Assembly: GCF_030719295.1 (NCBI RefSeq)
Contig: NZ_CP120997.1
Span: forward strand, 4,785,501 to 4,849,500
DNA length: 64,000 nt
From: Streptomyces sp. Mut1
GTDB taxonomy: Bacteria; Actinomycetota; Actinomycetes; Streptomycetales; Streptomycetaceae
Direction of reading: 5' to 3'
Shown: piece by piece, positions 37,606-46,369 of the stretch
Position numbering within the stretch: the stretch's first letter is position 1
Layout: each line of letters starts with the position of its first letter
Program-made: the position numbers and the translations under genes
Notes under the pieces: model-generated
Database searches by the model: none
What the model was told of the DNA's origin: nothing
The model's input: only the letters and a program-made list of their open reading frames with translations

Positions 37606-39072
37606 ATGCGTACCGCCTACAGCGTTGAGACCGTACGGGCCGCCGAACAGGCCCTCATGGCCCGGCTTCCCGAAGGCGCGCTGATGCAGCGCGCCGCCGC
37701 CGGACTCGCCGCCGCCTGCGCCGACCTGCTGCGCCGGGCCGGCCGGGTCTACGGCTCCCGCGTCGTCCTCCTCGTCGGCACCGGCGACAACGGGGGCGAC
37801 GCCCTGTACGCCGGCGCCCGGCTCGCCCGGCGCGGGGCCGGGGTGGTGGCCGTACGGGCCGTCCCCGGCCGGGCCCACGAGGGCGGCAGCGCGGCCCTGC
37901 TCGCGGCGGGCGGGCGCGTCGTGGACGGCGGGGAGAGCACCACCCACCAGGACTGGGCCGGGCGCATCGACCTCGTCGTGGACGCCATCACCGGCATCGG
38001 CGGACGCGGCGGACTGCGGCCCGACGCGGCCGGACTGGTCGGGCGCTACACCGCGCACGGCGCGCCCGTCGTCGCCGTCGACCTGCCGAGCGGCGTCGAG
38101 GCCGACACCGGCGAGGTGCCCGGCGAAGCGGTGCGCGCGGACGCGACCGTCACCTTCGGGGCGTACAAACCGGCGCTGCTCGTGGACCCGGCCGCCGAAC
38201 GGGCCGGGGCGCTGCGCCTCGTGGACATCGGGCTCGGCGCCGAACTCCCCGGCGTGCCCGACCTGGAGGCCCTCCAGTACGCGGACGTGGCGGCGCTGCT
38301 GCCCGTGCCCGCCGCCGAGAGCGACAAGTACCGGCGCGGGGTCGTCGGCATCGCCGCCGGGTCGGCCCGCTACCCGGGCGCCGCCGTGCTGGCCGTCTCC
38401 GGGGCGCTGCGCGGCGGGGCGGGGGCCGTGCGCTACGCGGGCCCCGGCGGCGCGGCCGTCATCGCCCGGCATCCCGAGACCCTGGTCCACGCGGGCCGCC
38501 CCGCGCGGGCCGGGCGGGTGCAGGCGTGGGTCGTCGGGCCGGGACTCGGCGACGGTACGGACGCCGTCGCGGCCGTCTCCGACATCCTGGCCACCGATGT
38601 GCCGGTGCTGGTCGACGCGGACGGGCTGCGGCTGCTGGACGCCGAGGTGGTCCGGGCCCGCACCGCGCCCACCGTCCTCACCCCGCACGCCGGGGAGGCC
38701 GCGGCGCTGCTCGGCGCCCGCCGCGAGGAGGTCGAGGCAGGGCGGCTCGCCGCCGTACGCGAACTGGCCGCCCGGTTCGGCGCCACGGTCCTGCTCAAGG
38801 GGTCGACCACCCTCATCGCCACCGACACCCCGCACACCCCGGTCCGGGTCAACCCGACGGGCACCGGGTGGCTGGCGACCGCCGGCAGCGGCGACGTGCT
38901 CTCCGGCCTCACCGGCTCCCTGCTCGCCGCCGGCCTCGCCCCGCTCGACGCGGCCTCCGCCGGCGCCTACCTGCACGGCCTCGCGGCCCGCCGCGCCGCG
39001 GACGGCTCCCCGCTCGCCGCGCTGGACGTCGCCGACGCCATCCCCGCGGCCTGGCGGGACGTCCGCGCCTGA
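37606..39072 (+). CDS. Bifunctional NAD(P)H-hydrate epimerase / ADP-dependent dehydratase
   Basis: The 488-residue protein fuses two repair activities. The N-terminal YjeF/NnrE epimerase domain (about 1-215) shows VGTGDNGGDALYAGARLARRG and the catalytic-site stretch VAVDLPSGVEADTGE. The C-terminal NnrD domain of ribokinase-like fold (about 225-488) shows LTPHAGEAAALLG, LLKGSTTLI and GTGWLATAGSGDVLSGLTG. Together they restore hydrated NAD(P)H to NAD(P)H. ATG 37606 is 47 bp after acpS. This fused gene between acpS and alr is a usual actinobacterial arrangement. Confidence 0.95.
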   Translation: MRTAYSVETVRAAEQALMARLPEGALMQRAAAGLAAACADLLRRAGRVYGSRVVLLVGTGDNGGDALYAGARLARRGAGVVAVRAVPGRAHEGGSAALLAAGGRVVDGGESTTHQDWAGRIDLVVDAITGIGGRGGLRPDAAGLVGRYTAHGAPVVAVDLPSGVEADTGEVPGEAVRADATVTFGAYKPALLVDPAAERAGALRLVDIGLGAELPGVPDLEALQYADVAALLPVPAAESDKYRRGVVGIAAGSARYPGAAVLAVSGALRGGAGAVRYAGPGGAAVIARHPETLVHAGRPARAGRVQAWVVGPGLGDGTDAVAAVSDILATDVPVLVDADGLRLLDAEVVRARTAPTVLTPHAGEAAALLGARREEVEAGRLAAVRELAARFGATVLLKGSTTLIATDTPHTPVRVNPTGTGWLATAGSGDVLSGLTGSLLAAGLAPLDAASAGAYLHGLAARRAADGSPLAALDVADAIPAAWRDVRA

Positions 39073-39114
39073 GAGACGCTGGAGGAAGCAACCTCACACG
39101 AGAGGCGATCCGCC

Positions 39115-39501
39115 GTGAGCAGCAGCGATGACGTGCGCGTCCGCCGGGTGTACGACCCCGCGGAGGACGGCGACGGAACGAGGGTCCTGGTCGACCGGCT
39201 GTGGCCGCGCGGGGTCTCCAAGGAGCGGGCCGCGATCGACCGGTGGCTCAAGGACCTCACCCCGTCGGACGAACTGCGCTCCTGGTACCACGAGGACCGC
39301 TCCGGGACGCGCTACGACGCCTTCGTGGACCGCTACCGCGCCGAACTCGCCGACCCGGTGCACACGGCGGCCGTGGACGAACTGGTGGGGCTGGTCCGCG
39401 AGGGCGGCCCGGTGACGCTCGTCACGGCGGTCAAGGACGTCCCGCACAGCCACGTACCGGTCCTCGCCGACCACCTGGAACACGAACTGCACCACGCCTG
39501 A
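39115..39501 (+). CDS. DUF488 family protein
   Basis: The 128-residue soluble protein shows the DUF488 signatures VRRVYDPAEDGDGTRVLVDR, LWPRGVSKERA and LRSWYHED, with a C-terminal TLVTAVKDVPHSHVPVLADH. No biochemical function is established for the family; it is frequent in bacteria, sometimes next to heavy-metal or stress genes. The GTG start at 39115 follows GAGAGGCGATCC. It lies 42 bp after the NAD(P)HX repair gene and 85 bp before alr. Confidence 0.88.
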   Translation: MSSSDDVRVRRVYDPAEDGDGTRVLVDRLWPRGVSKERAAIDRWLKDLTPSDELRSWYHEDRSGTRYDAFVDRYRAELADPVHTAAVDELVGLVREGGPVTLVTAVKDVPHSHVPVLADHLEHELHHA

Positions 39502-39586
39502 CCTGCCCACGGAGCGGAAAGGCGCGCCCCGCCGGGCCCGGTGTCCAGCAGGCCGGGCCGTACGGCTCTGAGACACTGGGCGCGAT

Positions 39587-40750
39587 ATGAACGAGACAGC
39601 GTCCCTCAGAGCCCGTGCCGAGATCGACCTCGCCGCACTCCGCGCCAATGTGCGCGTGCTGCGTGCTCGGGCGTCCGGGGCGCGGCTCATGGCCGTGGTC
39701 AAGGCCGACGCCTACGGGCACGGCGCGGTCCCCTGCGCGCGCGCCGCACTGGAGGCCGGCGCCGCCTGGCTGGGCACCGCGACCCCGCAGGAGGCCCTGG
39801 CCCTGCGCGCGGCCGGGCTCGAAGCACCGATGATGTGCTGGCTGTGGACGCCGGGCGGGCCCTGGCGCGAGGCGATCGAGGCCGGCGTCGACGTGTCGGT
39901 GAGCGGCATGTGGGCACTCGACGAGGTCACCGCCGCCGCCGCGGAGGCCGGGCGGCCCGCCCGTATCCACCTCAAGGCCGACACCGGCCTCGGCCGGGCC
40001 GGCTGCCAGCCCGCCGACTGGCCGGAACTGGTCGCCGCCGCCCGTACCGCCGAGCAGGCGGGCACGGTCCGCGTCACCGGCCTGTGGTCCCACTTCGCCT
40101 GCGCCGACGAGCCGGGCCACCCCTCGATCACCGCCCAGCTGAACACCTTCCGCGACATGGTGGCGTACGCGGAGAAGGCTGGCGTGGAGCCCGAGGTGCG
40201 GCACATCGCCAACTCCCCGGCCACCCTCACCCTCCCCGAGTCCCACTTCGACCTCGTGCGCACCGGCATCGCCATGTACGGCATCTCGCCGGGGCCCGAA
40301 CTGGGCACCGCCGCCGACTTCGGGCTGCGCCCCGTCATGACGCTCGCCGCGTCCGTCGCCCTGGTCAAGCACGTACCGGCCGGCCACGGCATCAGCTACG
40401 GCCACCACTACACGACGGCCGCGGAGACCACGCTCGGCCTGGTGCCGCTCGGGTACGCCGACGGCATCCCGCGCCACGCGTCCGGCCGGGGCCCCGTCCT
40501 GGTCGGCGGGGTGCGGCGGACGATCGCGGGCCGGGTGGCCATGGACCAGTTCGTCGTGGACCTGGACGGCGACCAGGTGGCGGCCGGCAGCGAGGCGGTG
40601 CTGTTCGGCCCCGGCGACCGGGGCGAGCCGAGCGCCGAGGACTGGGCCGAGGCGGCCGGCACGATCGCGTACGAGATCGTCACCCGGATCGGCGGCCGGG
40701 TGCCGCGCGTCCACCGGGGCGCCGAGGACGGGGCCCCGGCCGGGGTCTGA
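39587..40750 (+). CDS. alr: Alanine racemase
   Basis: Alr makes D-alanine from L-alanine for peptidoglycan, using pyridoxal phosphate. The 387-residue protein begins with the typical RAEIDLAALRANVRVLR. The PLP-lysine signature is AVVKADAYGHG (Lys39), and the second catalytic base, Tyr, is in GHGISYGHHYT. ATG 39587 is used; the residue pattern from position 7 is conserved. It precedes the hydrolase and the tsaE-tsaB-rimI-tsaD genes, as in many actinobacteria. Confidence 0.96.
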   Translation: MNETASLRARAEIDLAALRANVRVLRARASGARLMAVVKADAYGHGAVPCARAALEAGAAWLGTATPQEALALRAAGLEAPMMCWLWTPGGPWREAIEAGVDVSVSGMWALDEVTAAAAEAGRPARIHLKADTGLGRAGCQPADWPELVAAARTAEQAGTVRVTGLWSHFACADEPGHPSITAQLNTFRDMVAYAEKAGVEPEVRHIANSPATLTLPESHFDLVRTGIAMYGISPGPELGTAADFGLRPVMTLAASVALVKHVPAGHGISYGHHYTTAAETTLGLVPLGYADGIPRHASGRGPVLVGGVRRTIAGRVAMDQFVVDLDGDQVAAGSEAVLFGPGDRGEPSAEDWAEAAGTIAYEIVTRIGGRVPRVHRGAEDGAPAGV

Positions 40751-40817
40751 CCGGGCACGGGCCACAGATGCCCGCGGGCCGGGACCGACCGACACGAGCG
40801 ACGAGGAGCGCGGCACG

Positions 40818-42026
40818 GTGAGCGAGATCAGCGCGGGTGACGCGGTGGCGACGGCCGCTTCCGCGGCCGGCTGGCGCCGGGCGGGAGTCGCCGGCGCCGC
40901 CATAGGTGTGCTCGCCGCCGGGGCGGCGGCCGGAGTCGCGGTCGAGCGGCTGACGGTCGGCCGGTCCATGCGCAAGCGCGCCCGGCTGGCCCTGGACGCC
41001 ACCGGACCGTACGGCTCGCTGCGCGGGGTGCCGGGCCGGGCCACGGCCGACGACGGCACCGAGCTGTTCTACGAGGTGGACGAGATCGACGGGGCGGGAC
41101 CCGACGGCACCGCGTCCTTCGCCGCGGGCGCGGGCCCCCGCAGGCGCCGGCTCTTCGGACGCAAGGCGCCCGCCCCGGTCACGGTCGTCTTCAGCCACGG
41201 CTACTGCCTCAGCCAGGACTCCTGGCACTTCCAGCGGGCCGCCCTGCGCGGCATCGTGCGCACCGTCCACTGGGACCAGCGCAGCCACGGCCGCTCCGAG
41301 CGCGGCCGGGCCCAGGCCCGCGCCGGCGGCGGGGTGCCGGTCGGCATCGACCAGCTCGGCCGCGACCTCAAGGCGGTCATCGACGCGGCCGCCCCCGAGG
41401 GTCCGCTCGTCCTGGTCGGCCACTCCATGGGCGGCATGACGATCATGGCGCTCGCCGACCGGTACCCGGAGCTGATCCGCGACCGGGTCGCCGCCGTCGC
41501 GTTCGTCGGCACGTCGGGCGGGAAGCTCGACGAGGTCAGCTTCGGGCTGCCGGTCGCGGGCGTCAACGCGGTGCGCCGGGTGCTGCCCGGGGTGCTGAGG
41601 GCGCTCGGCTCGCAGGCGGAGCTGGTGGAGCGGGGACGGCGGGCGACCGCCGACCTGTTCGCCGGGCTGATCAAGCGGTACTCGTTCGGCTCGCGGGACG
41701 TGGACCCGGCGGTCGCGCGGTTCGCCGAGCGGCTCATCGAGGCCACCCCGATCGACGTGGTCGCCGAGTTCTACCCCGCCTTCGCCGAACACGACCAGAG
41801 CGCGGCCCTGCCCCTCTTCCGCGATCTGCCGGTCCTCATCCTGGCCGGCGACAAGGACCTGGTGACGCCCAGCTCGCACAGCGAGGCCATCGCGGACCGG
41901 CTGCCCGAAGCGGAACTGGTCATCGTTCCCGACGCCGGCCACCTCGTGATGCTGGAACACCCGGAGACGGTGACCGACCGGCTCGCCGACCTGCTGGTGC
42001 GGGCGGGAGCCGTACCGGAATCCTGA
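40818..42026 (+). CDS. Alpha/beta hydrolase with N-terminal membrane segment
   Basis: The 402-residue protein has one hydrophobic segment (about 20-42, GVAGAAIGVLAAGAAAGVAV) followed by an alpha/beta hydrolase domain. The nucleophile elbow is LVGHSMGG, the oxyanion strand is VVFSHGYCLSQDSWHF, and the acid/His part has LILAGDKDLVTP and PDAGHLVMLEHP. A substrate cannot be assigned; it may be an esterase or lipase facing the membrane. The GTG at 40818 is preceded by GAGGAGCGCGGCACG. It is 67 bp after alr and 26 bp before tsaE, so probably in the same operon. Confidence 0.92.
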   Translation: MSEISAGDAVATAASAAGWRRAGVAGAAIGVLAAGAAAGVAVERLTVGRSMRKRARLALDATGPYGSLRGVPGRATADDGTELFYEVDEIDGAGPDGTASFAAGAGPRRRRLFGRKAPAPVTVVFSHGYCLSQDSWHFQRAALRGIVRTVHWDQRSHGRSERGRAQARAGGGVPVGIDQLGRDLKAVIDAAAPEGPLVLVGHSMGGMTIMALADRYPELIRDRVAAVAFVGTSGGKLDEVSFGLPVAGVNAVRRVLPGVLRALGSQAELVERGRRATADLFAGLIKRYSFGSRDVDPAVARFAERLIEATPIDVVAEFYPAFAEHDQSAALPLFRDLPVLILAGDKDLVTPSSHSEAIADRLPEAELVIVPDAGHLVMLEHPETVTDRLADLLVRAGAVPES

Positions 42027-42052
42027 CGGCCGCGCCCGTATCGTTTCCGGAC

Positions 42053-42601
42053 ATGGAAGCAGCGCAGAACAGCCCGGCGGCCGCCGGGACCGCCGAGAAC
42101 ACCCCGTCCGCCGTCACCGTGGAGCTGGCGGTCGACTCCCCCGAACAGATGGGGGCCCTGGGCCGCAGGCTCGCCTCCGTGCTGCGCCCCGGCGACCTCG
42201 TGATGCTCACCGGCGAGCTGGGCGCGGGCAAGACGACCCTGACCCGGGGACTCGGCGAGGGCCTGGGGGTGCGCGGCGCCGTCACGTCCCCCACCTTCGT
42301 GATCGCCCGGGTCCACCCCCCGCTCGGCGCCGGGCCCGCGCTGGTCCATGTCGACGCGTACCGGCTGGGCGGCGGTCTGGACGAGATGGAGGACCTGGAC
42401 CTGGATGTGTCGCTGCCGGATTCGGTGGTCGTCGTGGAGTGGGGCGACGGCAAGGTCGAGGAGCTGTCGGAGGACCGGCTCCAGGTGCTCATCGACCGCG
42501 CGGTCGGGGACACGGACGACGAGCGGCGCTCGGTGACGCTGCGGGGCGTGGGCGCCAGGTGGGCGGGGCTGCGCAACGAGTCCTGGGCGCCCTGGGCCTG
42601 A
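42053..42601 (+). CDS. tsaE: tRNA t6A synthesis ATPase TsaE
   Basis: TsaE is the ATPase partner in making N6-threonylcarbamoyladenosine at position 37 of tRNAs reading ANN codons. The 182-residue protein has Walker A LTGELGAGKTTLTRGLG, then VTSPTFVIARVHPPLG and a Walker B-like stretch VHVDAYRLGG. The C-terminal 40 residues are variable. It sits upstream of tsaB and tsaD, with a small ORF and an opposite-strand gene in between. Confidence 0.94.
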   Translation: MEAAQNSPAAAGTAENTPSAVTVELAVDSPEQMGALGRRLASVLRPGDLVMLTGELGAGKTTLTRGLGEGLGVRGAVTSPTFVIARVHPPLGAGPALVHVDAYRLGGGLDEMEDLDLDVSLPDSVVVVEWGDGKVEELSEDRLQVLIDRAVGDTDDERRSVTLRGVGARWAGLRNESWAPWA

Positions 42602-42684
42602 GCGGAGCCGTTGTTTCCGACGCGGTGTCGGTAAAATGTTGCGCCGGACGGGGCAGGCATGGTCACATGGAGGACGAGAGCAGG

Positions 42685-42703
42685 TTAGGTCTGCCTAACC
42701 ATG
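42685..42703 (+). promoter_or_regulatory. Iron-box-like operator (DmdR/IdeR type)
   Basis: TTAGGTCTGCCTAACCATG agrees with the iron-box consensus TTAGGTTAGGCTAACCTAA at 13 of 19 positions. It contains the perfect inverted repeat GGTTAGG-N4-CCTAACC (42683-42700). It lies 32 bp before the small gene at 42732. A possible -10 TAAAAT is at 42632-42637. Confidence 0.6.
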
Positions 42704-42731
42704 CCTTCCACCGGAGTCCCAGGAGGCGTCC

Positions 42732-42944
42732 ATGCCGGCATCCGAGCATGAAGCGCAGCCGCCGCGCGCGGTATCGATGAGCGCCCTGCTGGCCGCGGGA
42801 GCGGCGGCGAACGCGGTATCCACCCCGCCGAAGACCCCGGCGGGCGACGAAGCCTCCGACCGCCCCGGGAACGGCGGCAAGCGGAAACCCGGCGGCCCGG
42901 CGAATTCCGGGCGCCCGGCGGAACCCGGCCCGTCCGGCGACTGA
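42732..42944 (+). CDS. Small proline-rich protein under an iron-box-like site
   Basis: A 70-residue ORF starts at ATG 42732 behind a perfect AGGAGG at five bases spacing, so translation is well supported. The N-terminal half contains SMSALLAAGAAANAVSTPP; the C-terminal half is disordered and rich in Pro, Gly, Asp and Lys. There is no signal peptide or metal motif. The inverted repeat at 42683-42700 suggests iron-regulated expression. No function is known to me. It lies in the gap between tsaE and tsaB. Confidence 0.65.
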   Translation: MPASEHEAQPPRAVSMSALLAAGAAANAVSTPPKTPAGDEASDRPGNGGKRKPGGPANSGRPAEPGPSGD

Positions 42945-42976
42945 GGACGCCTCCGACGGGCCCGGCAGCGGCCCGC

Positions 42977-42996
42977 GGCCCCGCCCGCGCGGGGCC
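42977..42996. terminator. Convergent terminator hairpin
   Basis: GGCCCCGC (42977-42984) pairs with GCGGGGCC (42989-42996) across four bases. It lies between the small ORF and the convergent gene that stops at 43011. Confidence 0.55.
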
Positions 42997-43010
42997 CCGC
43001 CCGGCCGGGC

Positions 43011-43577
43011 TTACGGAACCACGACCACCTTCACGCTCACCGTGGCGAACGTCCACATCGCGTTGCCGTCCTCGCGGGTCATCCGGACGCCGCCCGCCTT
43101 CAGGGTCGGGTCGGGCTCCTCCATCGAGCCGTCCTGGGCCGCGCTGAAGCCGATGGCCACGTCGTCCACCGAGGCGAACCGCACCACGTGCTCGATCGGC
43201 ACCCCGTCGGAGCCCTGCACGGTGCCGGAGCGCGAGGTCACCGTGTAGGTGCCCGGCACGGCCGTCACCGCGCTCGGCATGACCTCGAACGTCCGGGAAG
43301 CCTTGCCCTTCGCGTCCACCAGCCAGACCCGGCGGTCACTCAGCGCGTACACGACGCGCGTCCCGGTGCCGGAGTCGGCGGGGACCGCGAGCGGGTCCTT
43401 CTTCGCCTTCGGCTTGGAGTGCCCGGCGCCGGCCGGAGCCGGGGCGCTGTTCGACGCCTTCGGCTTCGCGCCCAGATCGTCCGGCACGTTGGCGGAGGCC
43501 TGGTAGGCCAGGAAGCCGACCACGGCGACGGCCGCCGCGGTGAGCGCGGCCACGATTCCCGAGCTGCCCCTTGCCAC
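43011..43577 (-). CDS. Secreted YkuD-like protein lacking catalytic residues
   Basis: The 188-residue protein has an N-terminal signal or anchor (VAALTAAAVAVVGFLAYQAS) and a Lys/Pro-rich linker. The rest resembles the L,D-transpeptidase (YkuD) fold: DRRVWLVDAKGKASRTFEV, then VPGTYTVTSRSG. The active-site segment of real enzymes, with His and SxGCxR, is replaced by IGFSAAQ and KAGGVRMTRED, so neither the catalytic His nor Cys is there. It may bind rather than cross-link peptidoglycan. The GTG start at 43577 follows AGAGG. It is divergent from tsaB. Confidence 0.75.
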   Translation of the reverse strand: MARGSSGIVAALTAAAVAVVGFLAYQASANVPDDLGAKPKASNSAPAPAGAGHSKPKAKKDPLAVPADSGTGTRVVYALSDRRVWLVDAKGKASRTFEVMPSAVTAVPGTYTVTSRSGTVQGSDGVPIEHVVRFASVDDVAIGFSAAQDGSMEEPDPTLKAGGVRMTREDGNAMWTFATVSVKVVVVP

Positions 43578-43744
43578 CGTGCGTGCCTCTTTCGCTGTCG
43601 TGTGCCATAAGGCGAGTGCCGTAAGTCGTACAAGCGTTTACACGTACTCCGCGTACAACCGGTGACGGTAGCAGCCGGGGTCGCCCGGAACGGGAAGCCG
43701 TACGGGGCGCGGGGCGGACCTCGCCGGAGCCGTAGGCTGTTTGC

Positions 43745-44407
43745 GTGCTCTTGCTCGCAATGGATACCGCCACCCCCGCCGTCACCGTCGCCCTGCACGA
43801 CGGGACCCGCGTCGTCGCCGAGTCCGCCCAGGTCGACGCCCGCAGGCACGGGGAGCTGCTGCTGCCCGCCGTCGACCGGGTACTCGCGGACGCCGGGGTG
43901 AAACTCGACGCCGTGACGGACGTCGTCGTCGGCGTCGGCCCCGGACCGTACACCGGGCTGCGGGTCGGCCTCGTCACGGCCGCGACGTTCGGCTCGGCGC
44001 TGTCCGTGCCGGTGCACGGGCTGTGCACCCTGGACGGCCTCGCGTACGCCGCAGGTCTCGACGGGCTCGAAGGGCCCTTCGCCGTCGCCACGGACGCCCG
44101 CCGCAAGGAGGTCTACTGGGCACGGTACGAGGACGCCCGCACCCGGGCCGAAGGCCCCTGCGTGGACCGGCCGGCCGACATCGCCGAGCGGCTCGCGGGC
44201 CTCCCCGTCGTCGGGGCGGGCGCGGTGCTCTACCCCGACGCCTTCCCGGACGCCCGCGGCCCCGAACACCTCGCGGCGGGCGCCCTCGCCGGCCTCGCCG
44301 CCGAACGCCTCGCGGCCGGCGCCGAACTGCTCCCGCCGCAGCCGCTCTACCTCCGCAGGCCCGACGCGCAGGTCCCGAAGAACTACAAGGTGGTCACCCC
44401 GCAGTGA
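43745..44407 (+). CDS. tsaB: tRNA t6A synthesis protein TsaB
   Basis: TsaB is the non-catalytic, ASKHA-fold partner that dimerises with TsaD in t6A synthesis. The 220-residue protein opens LLLAMDTATPAVTVALHDG and contains GVGPGPYTGLRVGL, both family signatures. The GTG at 43745 has no clear binding site. Its stop overlaps the rimI start (GTGA), so the three genes tsaB-rimI-tsaD are translationally coupled. Confidence 0.95.
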   Translation: MLLLAMDTATPAVTVALHDGTRVVAESAQVDARRHGELLLPAVDRVLADAGVKLDAVTDVVVGVGPGPYTGLRVGLVTAATFGSALSVPVHGLCTLDGLAYAAGLDGLEGPFAVATDARRKEVYWARYEDARTRAEGPCVDRPADIAERLAGLPVVGAGAVLYPDAFPDARGPEHLAAGALAGLAAERLAAGAELLPPQPLYLRRPDAQVPKNYKVVTPQ

Positions 44408-44919
44408 CCGCCACGACCGCAGTGCTGCGTGAGATGCGCTGGTGGGACATCGACGCCGTGCTGGAGCTGGAGCACGAGCTGTTCCCGGACGACGCCTGGT
44501 CGGCCGGCATGTTCTGGTCCGAGCTGGCGCACGCGCGGGGACCGGGGGCCACCCGCCGCTACGTCGTCGCCGAGGAGCCGGGCACCGGCCGGATCGCCGG
44601 GTACGCGGGCCTCGCCGCCGCCGGTGACCTCGCCGACGTACAGACGATCGGTGTCACCCGCGGCCACTGGGGCGGCGGACTCGGCTCCGAGCTGCTGACC
44701 GACCTGCTCAAGCACGCCACGGCCTTCGAGTGCGCCGAAGTGCTGCTGGAGGTCCGCGTCGACAACACCCGGGCCCAGAAGCTGTACGCCCGCTTCGGCT
44801 TCGAACCGATCGGCTTCCGCCGCGGCTACTACCAGCCGGGCAACATCGACGCGCTCGTCATGCGCCTCCACGTACACGAAGACGTACAAGAAGACGTACG
44901 AGAAACAGAGACTGACTGA
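44404..44919 (+). CDS. rimI: Ribosomal-protein S18-alanine N-acetyltransferase (RimI-like)
   Basis: The 171-residue GNAT-fold enzyme should acetylate the N-terminal alanine of S18 or other proteins. It has [18 protein letters not shown], the CoA-binding segment [14 protein letters not shown], and the RimI-type C-terminal stretch [17 protein letters not shown] then [12 protein letters not shown]. Start GTG 44404 overlaps the tsaB stop, and its TGA overlaps the tsaD ATG (TGATG). This operon order is the same in M. tuberculosis. Confidence 0.94.
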   Translation: MTATTAVLREMRWWDIDAVLELEHELFPDDAWSAGMFWSELAHARGPGATRRYVVAEEPGTGRIAGYAGLAAAGDLADVQTIGVTRGHWGGGLGSELLTDLLKHATAFECAEVLLEVRVDNTRAQKLYARFGFEPIGFRRGYYQPGNIDALVMRLHVHEDVQEDVRETETD

Positions 44920-46025
44920 TGGCTGACGAACCGCTCGTACTCGGCATCGAGACCTCCTGCGACGAAACCGGCGTCGGGATCGTCCGGGGCACGACGCTCC
45001 TCGCCGACGCCGTCGCGTCCAGCGTCGACACGCACGCCCGCTTCGGCGGCGTCGTCCCGGAGATCGCCTCCCGGGCGCACCTGGAGGCGATGGTCCCCAC
45101 CATCGAGCGCGCCCTGAAGGAGGCCGGCGTCAGCGGGCGGGACCTCGACGGCATCGCCGTCACCGCGGGCCCCGGCCTCGCGGGAGCCCTGCTTGTCGGC
45201 GTCTCGGCGGCCAAGGCGTACGCGTACGCGCTGAACAAGCCGCTGTACGGGGTCAACCACCTCGCCTCGCACATCTGCGTCGACCAGCTGGAGCACGGCC
45301 CGCTGCCCGAGCCCACCATGGCGCTCCTGGTCAGCGGCGGGCACTCCTCGCTGCTCCTGGCGCCCGACATCACCAACGACGTGCGGCCCCTCGGGGCGAC
45401 CATCGACGACGCGGCGGGCGAGGCCTTCGACAAGATCGCCCGGGTGCTGGACCTCGGCTTCCCCGGCGGCCCGGTCATCGACCGGCTTGCCAGGGAGGGC
45501 GACCCGGCCGCCATCGCCTTCCCGCGCGGCCTGACCGGCTCGCGCGACCCCGCGTACGACTTCTCCTTCTCCGGCCTGAAGACCTCCGTCGCCCGCTGGA
45601 TCGAGGCGAAGCGCGCGGCCGGCGAGGACGTGCCGGTACGGGACGTGGCCGCGTCCTTCCAGGAGGCCGTGGTGGACGTGCTCACCCGCAAGGCCGTCCG
45701 CGCCTGCAAGGACGAGGGCGTCGACCACCTGATGATCGGCGGCGGTGTCGCGGCCAACTCGCGGCTGCGGGCGCTCGCCGAGGAGCGGTGCGAGCGGGCC
45801 GGCATCCGGCTGCGCGTGCCGCGCCCCAAGCTGTGCACCGACAACGGGGCGATGGTCGCCGCGCTCGGCGCCGAGATGGTGGCCCGCAACCGGCCCGCCT
45901 CCGACCTGGAGCTGTCCGCCGACTCCTCGCTGCCGGTCACCGAGACCCATGTCCCCGGCGCCCACGCCCACACCCACGACCATGACCACGTGCACGAGGT
46001 CAGCAAGGACAACCTGTACTCATGA
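44919..46025 (+). CDS. tsaD: tRNA N6-adenosine threonylcarbamoyltransferase TsaD
   Basis: TsaD transfers the threonylcarbamoyl group to A37 of tRNA. The 368-residue protein has the ASKHA-type [11 protein letters not shown] start (here [14 protein letters not shown]), [16 protein letters not shown], and the metal-binding [15 protein letters not shown] with both His of HxxxH. The [13 protein letters not shown] segment is also present. The extreme C-terminus is extended by a His-rich tail ([15 protein letters not shown]). The ATG at 44919 overlaps the rimI stop; the downstream gene overlaps by four bases. Confidence 0.96.
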   Translation: MADEPLVLGIETSCDETGVGIVRGTTLLADAVASSVDTHARFGGVVPEIASRAHLEAMVPTIERALKEAGVSGRDLDGIAVTAGPGLAGALLVGVSAAKAYAYALNKPLYGVNHLASHICVDQLEHGPLPEPTMALLVSGGHSSLLLAPDITNDVRPLGATIDDAAGEAFDKIARVLDLGFPGGPVIDRLAREGDPAAIAFPRGLTGSRDPAYDFSFSGLKTSVARWIEAKRAAGEDVPVRDVAASFQEAVVDVLTRKAVRACKDEGVDHLMIGGGVAANSRLRALAEERCERAGIRLRVPRPKLCTDNGAMVAALGAEMVARNRPASDLELSADSSLPVTETHVPGAHAHTHDHDHVHEVSKDNLYS

Positions 46026-46306
46026 GCGCCCCCGCCACCGCCCTGATGTGGGAGGCCCGCGCCACCGAGGGCCGGGGCGCCGAGCTGCTGGAGTGGGCCC
46101 GCGCCCGCGCCGCAGAGCTGCCCCGGTCCCCGCTGCGCGGCGAACTCCTGCGCGCCCCGCAGGACCGGGTCCTGGTCATCACCTGGTGGGACGGGGCGTA
46201 CGGCGACGAGCTGCCGGAGCTGCCGGAGCCGGACGCGTCCCTGATCACCCGCCCGGTGCACCGCTGGCGCTTCGAGTCGCTGGGTCCGGTGGCGCCCGGC
46301 CGATGA
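46022..46306 (+). CDS. Small hypothetical protein coupled to tsaD
   Basis: The 94-residue ORF starts at ATG 46022 within the last bases of tsaD (ATGA overlap). The sequence has alternating helix and strand pattern ([30 protein letters not shown]) resembling a small ABM-like dimeric fold, but no clear motif. Translational coupling and codon bias support that it is real. Function unknown. Confidence 0.7.
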   Translation: MSAPATALMWEARATEGRGAELLEWARARAAELPRSPLRGELLRAPQDRVLVITWWDGAYGDELPELPEPDASLITRPVHRWRFESLGPVAPGR

Positions 46307-46369
46307 GTTCCGGGCCCGCCCGCGGTCTACCCTGCACGGCACTTTGCACCAATCGGTGAGGAGAAGACC

